A stretch of DNA of 64,000 nt, taken from assembly GCF_025905425.1 (NCBI RefSeq), contig NZ_CP109603.1, positions 3,798,501-3,862,500 on the forward strand, read 5' to 3'. The DNA comes from Pseudomonas putida (lineage in GTDB: Bacteria > Pseudomonadota > Gammaproteobacteria > Pseudomonadales > Pseudomonadaceae). Under the pieces are notes generated by a model. It ran no database searches. It was not told the origin of the DNA and saw nothing but the letters and a program-made list of their open reading frames with translations. Made by a program: the position numbers and the translations under genes. Shown here piece after piece: positions 9,140 to 17,886 of the stretch; the first letter of the stretch is position 1; each line of letters opens with the position of its first letter.

Positions 9140-10398
9140 GCTTCAACAAGATTTCTGTCGTAGGTCTGGGCTATATCGGCCTGCCAACTGCCGCCGTTTT
9201 CGCCGCCCGCAAGAAGCATGTCATCGGCATCGACGTCAACCAGCACGCGGTCGACACCATCAACCGCGGTGAAATCCACATCGTCGAGCCTGAGCTGGAC
9301 ATGGTTGTTCACGCCGCCGTGACCGAAGGGTTCCTGCGTGCCTCCACCGTGCCGGAAGCCGCCGATGCCTTCCTGATCGCCGTACCGACGCCGTTCATGG
9401 ACGACCACCAGCCGGACCTGAGCTACATCGAGTCCGCGAGCAAAGCCATCGCCCCAGTACTGAAACAGGGCGACCTGGTCATTCTGGAATCGACCTCCCC
9501 GGTCGGCGCCACCGAGCAGATGGCCTTCTGGCTGGCCCAGGCTCGCCCAGACCTGAGCTTCCCGCAGACCCACGGCGAAGAGTCCGACATTCGCATCGCC
9601 CACTGCCCTGAGCGCGTACTGCCAGGCCACGTGCTGCGTGAGCTGGTCGAGAACGACCGCATCATCGGCGGCATGACCAAAAAGTGCTCGGATGCTGCCG
9701 TACGCCTGTACCGCACCTTCGTCGAGGGCGAGTGCATCGTCACCAACGCCCGCACCGCCGAGATGTGCAAGCTGACCGAAAACAGCTTCCGTGACGTGAA
9801 CATCGCGTTCGCCAACGAACTGTCGATCATCTGCGACAAGCTGGACATCGACGTCTGGGAACTGATCCGCCTGGCCAACCACCACCCTCGCGTCAACATC
9901 CTGCAGCCGGGCCCAGGCGTAGGCGGCCACTGCATCGCCGTCGATCCATGGTTCATCGTCAGCCAGACTCCAGAGCAGGCGCGTTTGATCCGCACCGCCC
10001 GTGTGGTCAACGACAGCAAGCCTGAGTGGGTGATCGACAAGGTCAAGATGGCCCTGGCCAACTTCCTGATCAAGAACCCAGGTAAAACGGCCCAGCAAGT
10101 CAAAATCGCTTGCTACGGCCTGGCCTTCAAAGCCGACATCGACGACCTGCGCGAAAGCCCGGCCCTGAGCATTGCCGAGCGCCTGGGCAACGAACTGGAA
10201 GCCACCCTGCACCTGGTCGAGCCGAACATCGAAGCCCTGCCGCAGCGCCTGGCGCACCACGAGCACGTGGACTTCGACTTCGCCCAGGACAGCGCCGACA
10301 TTCACGTACTGCTGGTTAAGCACCGCGAATTCCGCGGCACCTTCACCGTCCGTGATGCTGCCTTCGTGATCGACGCCGCTGGCGTTACCCAGGGTTGA
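9136..10398 (+). CDS. wecC: UDP-N-acetyl-D-mannosamine dehydrogenase
   Basis: Oxidises UDP-ManNAc twice with NAD+ to UDP-ManNAcA. The 420-residue protein carries [14 protein letters not shown] for NAD binding (residues 11-24), [10 protein letters not shown], and the catalytic cysteine in [15 protein letters not shown]. Its length and domain order (NAD domain, central domain, UDP-binding domain) are standard. It overlaps wecB by ATGA and precedes the giant glycosyltransferase by 13 bases, so the three are probably one operon and ManNAcA is probably a substrate for the module. Confidence 0.94.
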   Translation: MSFNKISVVGLGYIGLPTAAVFAARKKHVIGIDVNQHAVDTINRGEIHIVEPELDMVVHAAVTEGFLRASTVPEAADAFLIAVPTPFMDDHQPDLSYIESASKAIAPVLKQGDLVILESTSPVGATEQMAFWLAQARPDLSFPQTHGEESDIRIAHCPERVLPGHVLRELVENDRIIGGMTKKCSDAAVRLYRTFVEGECIVTNARTAEMCKLTENSFRDVNIAFANELSIICDKLDIDVWELIRLANHHPRVNILQPGPGVGGHCIAVDPWFIVSQTPEQARLIRTARVVNDSKPEWVIDKVKMALANFLIKNPGKTAQQVKIACYGLAFKADIDDLRESPALSIAERLGNELEATLHLVEPNIEALPQRLAHHEHVDFDFAQDSADIHVLLVKHREFRGTFTVRDAAFVIDAAGVTQG

Positions 10399-10411
10399 TG
10401 GAACACTCCGC

Positions 10412-13400
10412 ATGAACAACACCACGCTTGAGAAACCTACCGTGAACAATGAGCTGCCGTCACCTTTGGCCGATATTCATGACCGTGTGATGGAAGCCTA
10501 CTACGGCAAGCTGGGTGATCAGTTCATGCGGGAAACCCAAGCCCGCATCCACTGGATCTGCGCCCAGGTAAAAGGGCGTCGGATCCTGGATGTCGGCTGC
10601 TCGCAGGGTATCGTGCCCCTGCTGCTGGCACGTGAAGGCTGCCAGGTCACCGGTGTGGACACCAGCCCGCAGGCCATTGAAGAGGCCAAGGGTTACCTGT
10701 CGACCGAGCCGGCCCACATCCAGCAAAACGTCACGTATATCAATTCTGACTTCCTCGCGCTGGACACGCTCGAGGTCGAACCCGACACCGTCGTCATCAG
10801 CGAAGTACTCGAACACCTGGTGCGCCCGGAGCTGTTCGTCGAAAAGGCCAACCAACTGCTCAAGCAGGGTGGCCGCCTGGTGATTACCGTGCCGTTCGGG
10901 GTCAATGACTTCATTGACCACAAGCACACGTTCTACCTGATGGAACCCTTCCGGCTGCTGGCCGAGCACTTGCAGATCATCGAGATCAAGATGCTCGGCA
11001 AGTGGCTGGGGATTGTCGCAGTCAAAAGCGAAACGCATAAACCCGGCATCGTCGACTCGCTGACGGTTGAGCGCGTGCGTGAGCTGGAAAAGGCGTTTGA
11101 GTCCATCGAGCGCACCCTGCGCGAGAACATTGGCGCGATCAGCAAACGCCTGGAAGAAGCGAACAAGAAGTATCGCGGCGCTACCGAGCAGATCGCCCAA
11201 CTCAAGCCTGAGGCCCAGCGGGCCGAGGCGCTGTCCAAGCAGTTGCAGACCCGCGATGCGGACATTGCAACCCTGCAGAAGTCCAACCGTGAAATCCTCG
11301 ACGCCAAGACCCAGCGGGCCCAGGAGCTTGAGGAAATCAAACAACGGTTGGAAGACGCCAACAAGAAGTATCGCGTGGCGACCGAGCAGCTTGCCCTGCT
11401 CAAACCCGAAGCGCTGAAAGCCGAAGCCCTCTCTCGCCAGCTCCAGGATCGTGAAGCGGATATCGCCTCGCTTGAACAGTCGAGCCGGGAGTCGCTTGAA
11501 GCCAGCGTTCGCAATATTCAGGCGCTCAGCGAAGAGCTCGACGCCTTCAAGGCGCAACTGACCGAGGCAAACCAGAAGTGCCTAACGGCTGCCGAGCAGT
11601 ACACGCTGCTGGAACAGCAGTTCGCGGCGCTCGAAGAGGCCCAAGTACAGAGCCTTGCAGACGCCGAGCAACGCTTTGACGCGCTGCTGAGCCAACATGA
11701 AGAAGCGCGAAAGCAATTGAGTGAAGCCAGCGACGAACTCGCTGCGCTGGCTCAAAGCAACAGCGACCTGCAAGACAACCTGACTAGCTCCGCCGACCTG
11801 CAACGCGCCCTGGAAGAGCAACTGCAGAGCACCCAGGCTCAATTGCAAGAGGCGCAGCACAATACTGACGCGCAGAACGGGCACATCAACCAGCTCAGCG
11901 CGGAACTCAGCCAGCGGGAATCTGCGCTGGAATCGCTGCAGCAATTGCATCAATCCATCGAGGAGCAATTGCAAGCAACGTCCCAGCAGCGAACTGCCGC
12001 CGAAGAGCGGGCAGCGAACAAGGCTGCAAGGCTCGAAACCCTGAGGGCGGAGCATGATGCGCTCGCCGCACAGCTGCAACAGATGTCTGAACTGCGCACT
12101 GAGGACCGGCGCGAAAACGTGACCTTGGGCGATAGCCTCGCCGCGCTTCGCGAGCAGCACAGTGAACTGGAAAACCAGTTCCGCTCGGTTGCCGAACAAC
12201 TGGCCGAGGTACAGCAGGTCAATGAGGGCCACGTCGCCACCATCACCGGCTTGCGTGCCCACCAGACAGCACTGGAAGCCGAGTTGGAGAATCAGCGGCA
12301 GCAGTCGTCTGATCTACTGGCGCAGGCGCAGCAAACCAATGTTGAGCATATAGACACCATTACCGCCCTGCGTGCTCATCAAGCGGCAGTGCATGCCAAG
12401 CTTGAAGACCAGGCTGAAGCCATGAGCGAATACCAAGCTCAGGCTCAGGACAAAGAAGCGGCCCATCTCGACACCATCGCAGCCTTGCAGTCGGGCCAAG
12501 CCGACCTGCACACCCAGCTGCAACAGGCTGCCGAGCTGCAAGCGCAGGCCGACCAGGCCAACGCTGCCCACCTCGACACCATCACAGCCTTGCAATCGGG
12601 CCATGCCGATCTGCACACCCAGCTGCAACAGGCTGCCGAGCTGCAGGCGCTGGCCGACCAGGCCAATGCTGCACACCTCGACACCATCGCGGCCTTGCAG
12701 TCGGACCACACCGACCTGCACACCCAGCTGCAACAGGCTGCCGAGCAGCAGGCTCTGGCCGACCAGGCCAATGCTGCACACCTCGACACCATCGCGGCCT
12801 TGCAGTCGGGCCACACCGACCTGCACACCCAGCTGCAACAGGCTGCCGAGCTGCAAGCGCAGGCCGACCAGGCTAACGCTGCCCACCTCGACACCATCGC
12901 AGCCTTGCAATTGGGCCATGCCGATCTGCACACCCAGCTGCAACAGGCTGCCGAGCTGCAAGTGCAGGCCGACCAGGCTAACGCTGCCCACCTCGACACC
13001 ATCGCAGCCTTGCAATCGGGCCATGCCGATCTGCACACCCAGCTGCAACAGGCTGCCGAGCTGCAGGCGCTGGCCGACCAGGCCAATGCTGCACACCTCG
13101 ACACCATCGCGGCCTTGCAGTCGGACCACACCGACCTGCACACCCAGCTGCAACAGGCTGCCGAGCAGCAGGCTCTGGCCGACCAGGCCAATGCTGCACA
13201 CCTCGACACCATCGCGGCCTTGCAGTCGGGCCACACCGACCTGCACACCCAGCTGCAACAGGCTGCCGAGCTGCAAGCGCAGGCCGACCAGGCTAACGCT
13301 GCCCACCTCGATACCATCGCAGCCTTGCAATCGGGCCATGCCGATCTGCACACCCAGCTGCACCTGGCTGCCGAGCTGCAGGACCAGGCTGACCGGGCCA

Positions 13401-16400
13401 ATGCTGCGCACTTGGACACCATTGCAGCGTTGCATTCGAGCCATGCCGAACTGGAAAGCCAGTTGTTAGAGGCCGCCGAACTGCAAGAACAAACCCATCT
13501 GGCCAACACAGCTCACGTTGAAGACATCGCCACTCTGCGTGCACACCAGGCAGCCCTGGAAACCGAGCTGGAAAACCAGATTCAGGCAATGACCCGTTTG
13601 CAAACCCAAAGCGATCAGGATATTGCCGAGAAGGACGACACGATCACCACGCTGCGCATGCGCCAAGCGGAACTGGAAGCCGAACTTGAAAGCGAGTTGG
13701 AGTATATGAACGAATTGCTGGCCCAAACCCAACGGGCCGACGCCGCTCAGGCTGAAACCATCGCTCTGTTGAAAGCCCGTCAAGCTGAACTGGAAACAGA
13801 GCTGGCCGATCAGCGCCAGACCATGAACGAACTGCAGGCTCAGAGCCAGCAGGCCAATGCCATTCAAGCGAACACGATTAGTGCCTTGCAAAACCGCCAG
13901 ACTGAGCTGGAAGTTCAGTTGCAGGTAATGAACGATGTTCAGGCACAGAGCCAGCGCGAGCATGCCGCTCAGGTCAACTCCATCAATGCTTTGGTTGAAC
14001 AACGCGCCGTGTTGGAAGACCGGTTGCAAGCACTGAACCAGGCCAACACCCAGTCGGAAGCAGCCCGGGCCTCGCTGACGGAGACCATTGCGTCCCTGAA
14101 CCAGGCCAAGACCATGCTTGAGGAGCAGCTCCAGCTGGAGAGCGTCAGCCGCCAGGCGGCCGAGGCCAGCCTCGCCGCTACCAACGAGGAATGGCAAGGT
14201 CTGCGCCTGCAACTGGAAGCCGAACTCAATTCGTCCAAGGCAGGCCTTGGCGCAGCAAACATGAAGTACCGCGCCCTCACCGGCGAGCAGATTCCGCAGT
14301 TGAAGGCCAGCCTCAATCAGCTGCTGGAGCGTAGCACCGTTCAGCAACGCAAGATCGACGAGCTCAACGAAAACCTGGACCGGGCAAACACCCAGCGCCA
14401 CCTGGCTGAACAGCGTCTGGTCAAGACGCGTTCCAGCATGACCTATCAGCTCGGCTACCAGATCAAGAACAGCGCCAGCTCCCTGGGCGGCCTGGTCAAG
14501 CTGCCGGTGCGCCTGCTGCGGCTTTACCGCAAGGCCAACCAGCAACGCCAGCAAAATGAGCAAAAACTGCTGGCCAACGAACCGCTCAAGGCACTGCTGC
14601 CGCCACCACCTGCCGTGCAGGACGAAAACTACCTCAAGCTGCCAGCGGCCCTGCCTACTAGCGAACAAAGCCGCACCACCCTGCTGCGCCAGGTCGACCA
14701 GCCCGTCAGCCGCCTGAAAGTGGCGTGCGTGATGGACGAGTTCACCTTCGGCTCGTATCGCTATGAATGCGACCTGATGCCGCTCACCCCGGCCAACTGG
14801 AAAGCCGAAATCGAAGGCTTCGGCCCCGAGTTGCTGTTCATCGAGTCTGCCTGGCGCGGCAAGGATGACCTGTGGGGTAGCAAGGTCGGCCACAACGGCC
14901 AGGAGCTGCAGGACATTATTGCCTGGTGCCGCCAGAACAAAGTGCCGACTGTCTTCTGGAACAAGGAAGACCCGGTCCACTTCGAGACCTTCCTGACGAC
15001 GGTCAAGCAGTTCGATCACGTGTTCACCACCGATATCGACTGCATCCACCGCTACAAGGGCGCACTGGGTCATGACCGCGTCTATCTGCTGCCGTTCGCT
15101 TGCCAGCCTGCGCTGCATAACCCGATCGAGCTGTACGAGCGCAAGGACGCCTTCTGCTTCGCCGGCGCCTACTACGCCCGTTACCCGGAGCGTACCCGCG
15201 ACCTGGGCAACTTCGTCACCGAGCTGCCCAAGTTCCGCCCACTGGAAATCTTCGACCGTAACTTCGGCAAGAACGATGTCAACTACCAGTTCCCCGAGGA
15301 ATACCAGCCGTACATCGTCGGCACCCTGCCCTTCGAGAAAATCGACACGGCTTACAAAGGTTACCGCTACGCGATCAACCTGAACTCGATCAAGCAGTCG
15401 CAATCGATGTTTGCCCGCCGCGTCTTCGAGCTGCTCGGCTGCAACACCCTGACCGTGAGCAACTTCTCACGCGGTGTGCGCCTGCTGTTCGGCGACCTGG
15501 TTGTCACCACCGACAATGGCGAAGAGATGCTGCGTCGCCTGCAGTTGCTGGCAGAAGACCCGCTCAACAGCGACAAGCTGCGGCTGGCCGCCCTGCGTAA
15601 AGTGATGCAGGAGCACACCTATACCCAGCGTCTGGAATACGTGATGAGCAAGGTCACCGGCACCTCGAAGGCCCAGCGCCTGCCGGAGATCGTGGTTGTC
15701 TGCGAAGCCCAAAATCGCCAGCAGTTCGACATGCTGCGTGCCCACCTGAACCGCCAGACCTATAGCCAAGTGCGCATGGTCATCATCAGCGATGCCTACC
15801 AGAGCAGCATCGTGACTGACGACCCACGTATCCTGGTGCTCAAGCCTGCCCAACTGAAGAAGACGTCTCTCGGTGAGCTGGTCGGCAATACCCCTTGGGT
15901 TGCCGCCTTCGTACCTGGCGACTACTACGGCCCCAACTACCTGCTCGACCTGGCGCTGGCAACCCGCTACAGCCGCGCCCAAGTGATCGGTAAAGCGGCC
16001 CACTTCACCTGCAAAGGCCAAACTGCCGAACTGCTGTCGAACGAACAGGCCTACCGCCCGACGCCGTCGCTGAGCGCCCGCCGTTCGCTGGTTGCGACCG
16101 AGATCGTCGCCGCCCAACCCCTGCGCAGCTGGCTGAAGAACCTGCCATCGATGCAGTACACCCACGCTCAAGGCCTGGCCATCGATCCGTTCAACTACTG
16201 CGAGAACGGCGCGGCACAACACGAGAGCATCAGCACCAAGGTCAACGACCTCGAACTGAACATGGGCATGACCATCGATCAGTTGCAAGCCCGTGCACAA
16301 TCGATCGCGCCGCTGCAAATCAGCCACGACGCGCCTGAAATCACTGGCCGCGGCTTGGCCGACATGTTTGGCGTCATTCGCAACAAGTTCGTTGACCTGC

Positions 16401-17881
16401 TGGTCGACGGCGACAACTGGCGCGTGCATTCCAAGCTCGCCGACGGCAAGCACGAATACATCTACGCCCAACAGGAAGTCCGCGTCGACGAAATGGGTTG
16501 CGAAGATGGCCGCCTCAAGCTGTTCCTCGACTGCACGCCCGGCTTGAATCTGCAGTTGGTCGTGCTGTTCCTGGATGCTGACAAACAGCGCATCAGCCAC
16601 GTCATGCAGTATGCGAACCGCAACCAGACCGCCGATGTTCCGCCAGAAGCTGTGTTCGTGCGTTTTGGCCTGCGCGCCTACTCTGCGGGCAGCACAGACC
16701 TGAAGGCACTGGTGCTGGGGCATCGTAACCTGCAGCCCTCGGAAATGATGGGCCGCGGCGAGCACCTGCTGCTGACCAACCACTACCCGTCTTACTCCGA
16801 CCTGTATCGCAACAAGTTCGTACACACCCGGGTTACGGCCTACCAGGAACACGGCATCGATGTAGACGTGTTCCGTCTGCGGCCCAACGAAACGGTGAGC
16901 TACCACGAATTCCAGAACATCGATGTCGTCACGGGTTGCACGTCGACCTTGTCGAAAATGCTCGAGAAGAATCGCTACAAATCGATCCTTGTGCACTTCC
17001 TCGACGAGCAGATGTGGAATGTCCTGCGTCCGTTCCTGAACAGCACACGCATCACTGTCTGGGTACACGGCGCGGATATTCAGCCTTGGTGGCGTCGTGA
17101 GTTCAACTTCGTGACTGACGAACAGCTGCACCTGGGCAAGCTCGCCAGCGAAAAACGCATGACGTTCTGGCGCGGCCTGCTGCAACCGATGCACCCGAAC
17201 CTCAAGCTGGTGTTCGTGTCTCGCTACTTCGCCGAAGAAGTGATGGAGGACCTTGGGTTCCGCCTGCCAGAAGGCCAGTACGAGATCATTCACAACCCGA
17301 TCAACACCGAGTTGTTCGATCATCGGGAGAAATCGGCCGAGCAGCGCAAGAAAGTGCTCTCGATTCGCCCTTATGCCTCGAAGACCTACGCCAACGACCT
17401 GACCGTCAAGGCAATCCAGAGCCTGGCGACCAAGCCCTGGTTCAATGACATGGAGTTCTGCCTGATCGGTGACGGCCCTCTGTTTGAAGAAACCCTGGCT
17501 CCGCTGCGCAGCTACGCCAACGTGAAAATCCAACAGGGCTTCCTCAACCACACGGAAATCGCTCAAACCCATAAAGACTACGGGATTTTCCTGTGCCCGA
17601 GCCGCATGGACACCCAAGGCGTATCCCGCGATGAGGCCATGTCGTCAGGTCTGGTTCCTGTGACGACCGCTGTAGCGGCAGTCCCTGAGTTCGTCGACAA
17701 CCAGTCTGGATACGTGGTCGAGCCAGAAAGCCACGAGCAACTGGCGAAAGCGATCGAGGACATGTACCACAATGGCAACACCTTCGTTGCGAAGTCCAAC
17801 GCCGCAGCCAAGCGCGTTCGTGGGCAAAGCGCCAGCGACAAAATGGCGGAACGGGAAGTTGCTGTGATTCAGAATCACTGA
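10412..17881 (+). CDS. Giant methyltransferase / long coiled coil / multi-glycosyltransferase protein (2489 aa)
   Basis: One intact frame encodes several enzymes. Residues 40-205 form a class I SAM methyltransferase (ILDVGCSQG 58-66; EVLEHLVRP 131-139). Residues ~220-1335 are Glu/Gln/Ala/Leu-rich coiled coil, including ten 35-residue repeats (685-1034). A proline-rich linker near 1394 follows. Residues ~1434-1760 resemble CgeB-like GT-B transferases (PTVFWNKEDPVHFETF). Residues ~1760-1943 resemble a GT2 domain whose acidic motif is degenerate (VPGDYYGPNYLLD). Residues ~1974-2110 look like a beta-rich module. Residues ~2113-2489 are a GT4 domain (VSRDEAMSSGLVPVTTAVAAVPEFVD). No signal peptide or membrane helix is seen, so it is cytoplasmic. 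It probably elongates and/or caps a ManNAcA-containing glycan; methyltransferase-plus-coil recalls WbdD chain-length rulers. Exact activities are unknown. Confidence 0.85.
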   Translation: MNNTTLEKPTVNNELPSPLADIHDRVMEAYYGKLGDQFMRETQARIHWICAQVKGRRILDVGCSQGIVPLLLAREGCQVTGVDTSPQAIEEAKGYLSTEPAHIQQNVTYINSDFLALDTLEVEPDTVVISEVLEHLVRPELFVEKANQLLKQGGRLVITVPFGVNDFIDHKHTFYLMEPFRLLAEHLQIIEIKMLGKWLGIVAVKSETHKPGIVDSLTVERVRELEKAFESIERTLRENIGAISKRLEEANKKYRGATEQIAQLKPEAQRAEALSKQLQTRDADIATLQKSNREILDAKTQRAQELEEIKQRLEDANKKYRVATEQLALLKPEALKAEALSRQLQDREADIASLEQSSRESLEASVRNIQALSEELDAFKAQLTEANQKCLTAAEQYTLLEQQFAALEEAQVQSLADAEQRFDALLSQHEEARKQLSEASDELAALAQSNSDLQDNLTSSADLQRALEEQLQSTQAQLQEAQHNTDAQNGHINQLSAELSQRESALESLQQLHQSIEEQLQATSQQRTAAEERAANKAARLETLRAEHDALAAQLQQMSELRTEDRRENVTLGDSLAALREQHSELENQFRSVAEQLAEVQQVNEGHVATITGLRAHQTALEAELENQRQQSSDLLAQAQQTNVEHIDTITALRAHQAAVHAKLEDQAEAMSEYQAQAQDKEAAHLDTIAALQSGQADLHTQLQQAAELQAQADQANAAHLDTITALQSGHADLHTQLQQAAELQALADQANAAHLDTIAALQSDHTDLHTQLQQAAEQQALADQANAAHLDTIAALQSGHTDLHTQLQQAAELQAQADQANAAHLDTIAALQLGHADLHTQLQQAAELQVQADQANAAHLDTIAALQSGHADLHTQLQQAAELQALADQANAAHLDTIAALQSDHTDLHTQLQQAAEQQALADQANAAHLDTIAALQSGHTDLHTQLQQAAELQAQADQANAAHLDTIAALQSGHADLHTQLHLAAELQDQADRANAAHLDTIAALHSSHAELESQLLEAAELQEQTHLANTAHVEDIATLRAHQAALETELENQIQAMTRLQTQSDQDIAEKDDTITTLRMRQAELEAELESELEYMNELLAQTQRADAAQAETIALLKARQAELETELADQRQTMNELQAQSQQANAIQANTISALQNRQTELEVQLQVMNDVQAQSQREHAAQVNSINALVEQRAVLEDRLQALNQANTQSEAARASLTETIASLNQAKTMLEEQLQLESVSRQAAEASLAATNEEWQGLRLQLEAELNSSKAGLGAANMKYRALTGEQIPQLKASLNQLLERSTVQQRKIDELNENLDRANTQRHLAEQRLVKTRSSMTYQLGYQIKNSASSLGGLVKLPVRLLRLYRKANQQRQQNEQKLLANEPLKALLPPPPAVQDENYLKLPAALPTSEQSRTTLLRQVDQPVSRLKVACVMDEFTFGSYRYECDLMPLTPANWKAEIEGFGPELLFIESAWRGKDDLWGSKVGHNGQELQDIIAWCRQNKVPTVFWNKEDPVHFETFLTTVKQFDHVFTTDIDCIHRYKGALGHDRVYLLPFACQPALHNPIELYERKDAFCFAGAYYARYPERTRDLGNFVTELPKFRPLEIFDRNFGKNDVNYQFPEEYQPYIVGTLPFEKIDTAYKGYRYAINLNSIKQSQSMFARRVFELLGCNTLTVSNFSRGVRLLFGDLVVTTDNGEEMLRRLQLLAEDPLNSDKLRLAALRKVMQEHTYTQRLEYVMSKVTGTSKAQRLPEIVVVCEAQNRQQFDMLRAHLNRQTYSQVRMVIISDAYQSSIVTDDPRILVLKPAQLKKTSLGELVGNTPWVAAFVPGDYYGPNYLLDLALATRYSRAQVIGKAAHFTCKGQTAELLSNEQAYRPTPSLSARRSLVATEIVAAQPLRSWLKNLPSMQYTHAQGLAIDPFNYCENGAAQHESISTKVNDLELNMGMTIDQLQARAQSIAPLQISHDAPEITGRGLADMFGVIRNKFVDLLVDGDNWRVHSKLADGKHEYIYAQQEVRVDEMGCEDGRLKLFLDCTPGLNLQLVVLFLDADKQRISHVMQYANRNQTADVPPEAVFVRFGLRAYSAGSTDLKALVLGHRNLQPSEMMGRGEHLLLTNHYPSYSDLYRNKFVHTRVTAYQEHGIDVDVFRLRPNETVSYHEFQNIDVVTGCTSTLSKMLEKNRYKSILVHFLDEQMWNVLRPFLNSTRITVWVHGADIQPWWRREFNFVTDEQLHLGKLASEKRMTFWRGLLQPMHPNLKLVFVSRYFAEEVMEDLGFRLPEGQYEIIHNPINTELFDHREKSAEQRKKVLSIRPYASKTYANDLTVKAIQSLATKPWFNDMEFCLIGDGPLFEETLAPLRSYANVKIQQGFLNHTEIAQTHKDYGIFLCPSRMDTQGVSRDEAMSSGLVPVTTAVAAVPEFVDNQSGYVVEPESHEQLAKAIEDMYHNGNTFVAKSNAAAKRVRGQSASDKMAEREVAVIQNH
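12464..13513 (+). repeat. Ten tandem 105-bp in-frame repeats, with a duplicated 420-bp block
   Basis: The motif encoding HLDTIAALQ recurs at 12464, 12569, 12674, 12779, 12884, 12989, 13094, 13199, 13304 and 13409, exactly 105 bases apart. Each unit codes for 35 residues, that is five heptads of coiled coil. Copies 2-5 and 6-9 form a higher-order 420-bp pair: bases 12585-12891 recur without a mismatch at 13005-13311. Copies 1 and 10 are the most divergent, and degenerate 39-residue units flank the array. This pattern indicates recent unequal recombination or slippage. Confidence 0.97.
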
Positions 17882-17886
17882 AGACG

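Noticed and set aside
12314..13509. Long minus-strand and alternate-frame open frames with strong internal repeats
   Set aside because: They arise from the 105-bp repeats inside the giant gene. The repeat length is a multiple of three, so every frame stays open.
12464..13513. CRISPR array
   Set aside because: The regularly spaced repeats have no unique spacers. The whole 105-bp unit is repeated and coding.
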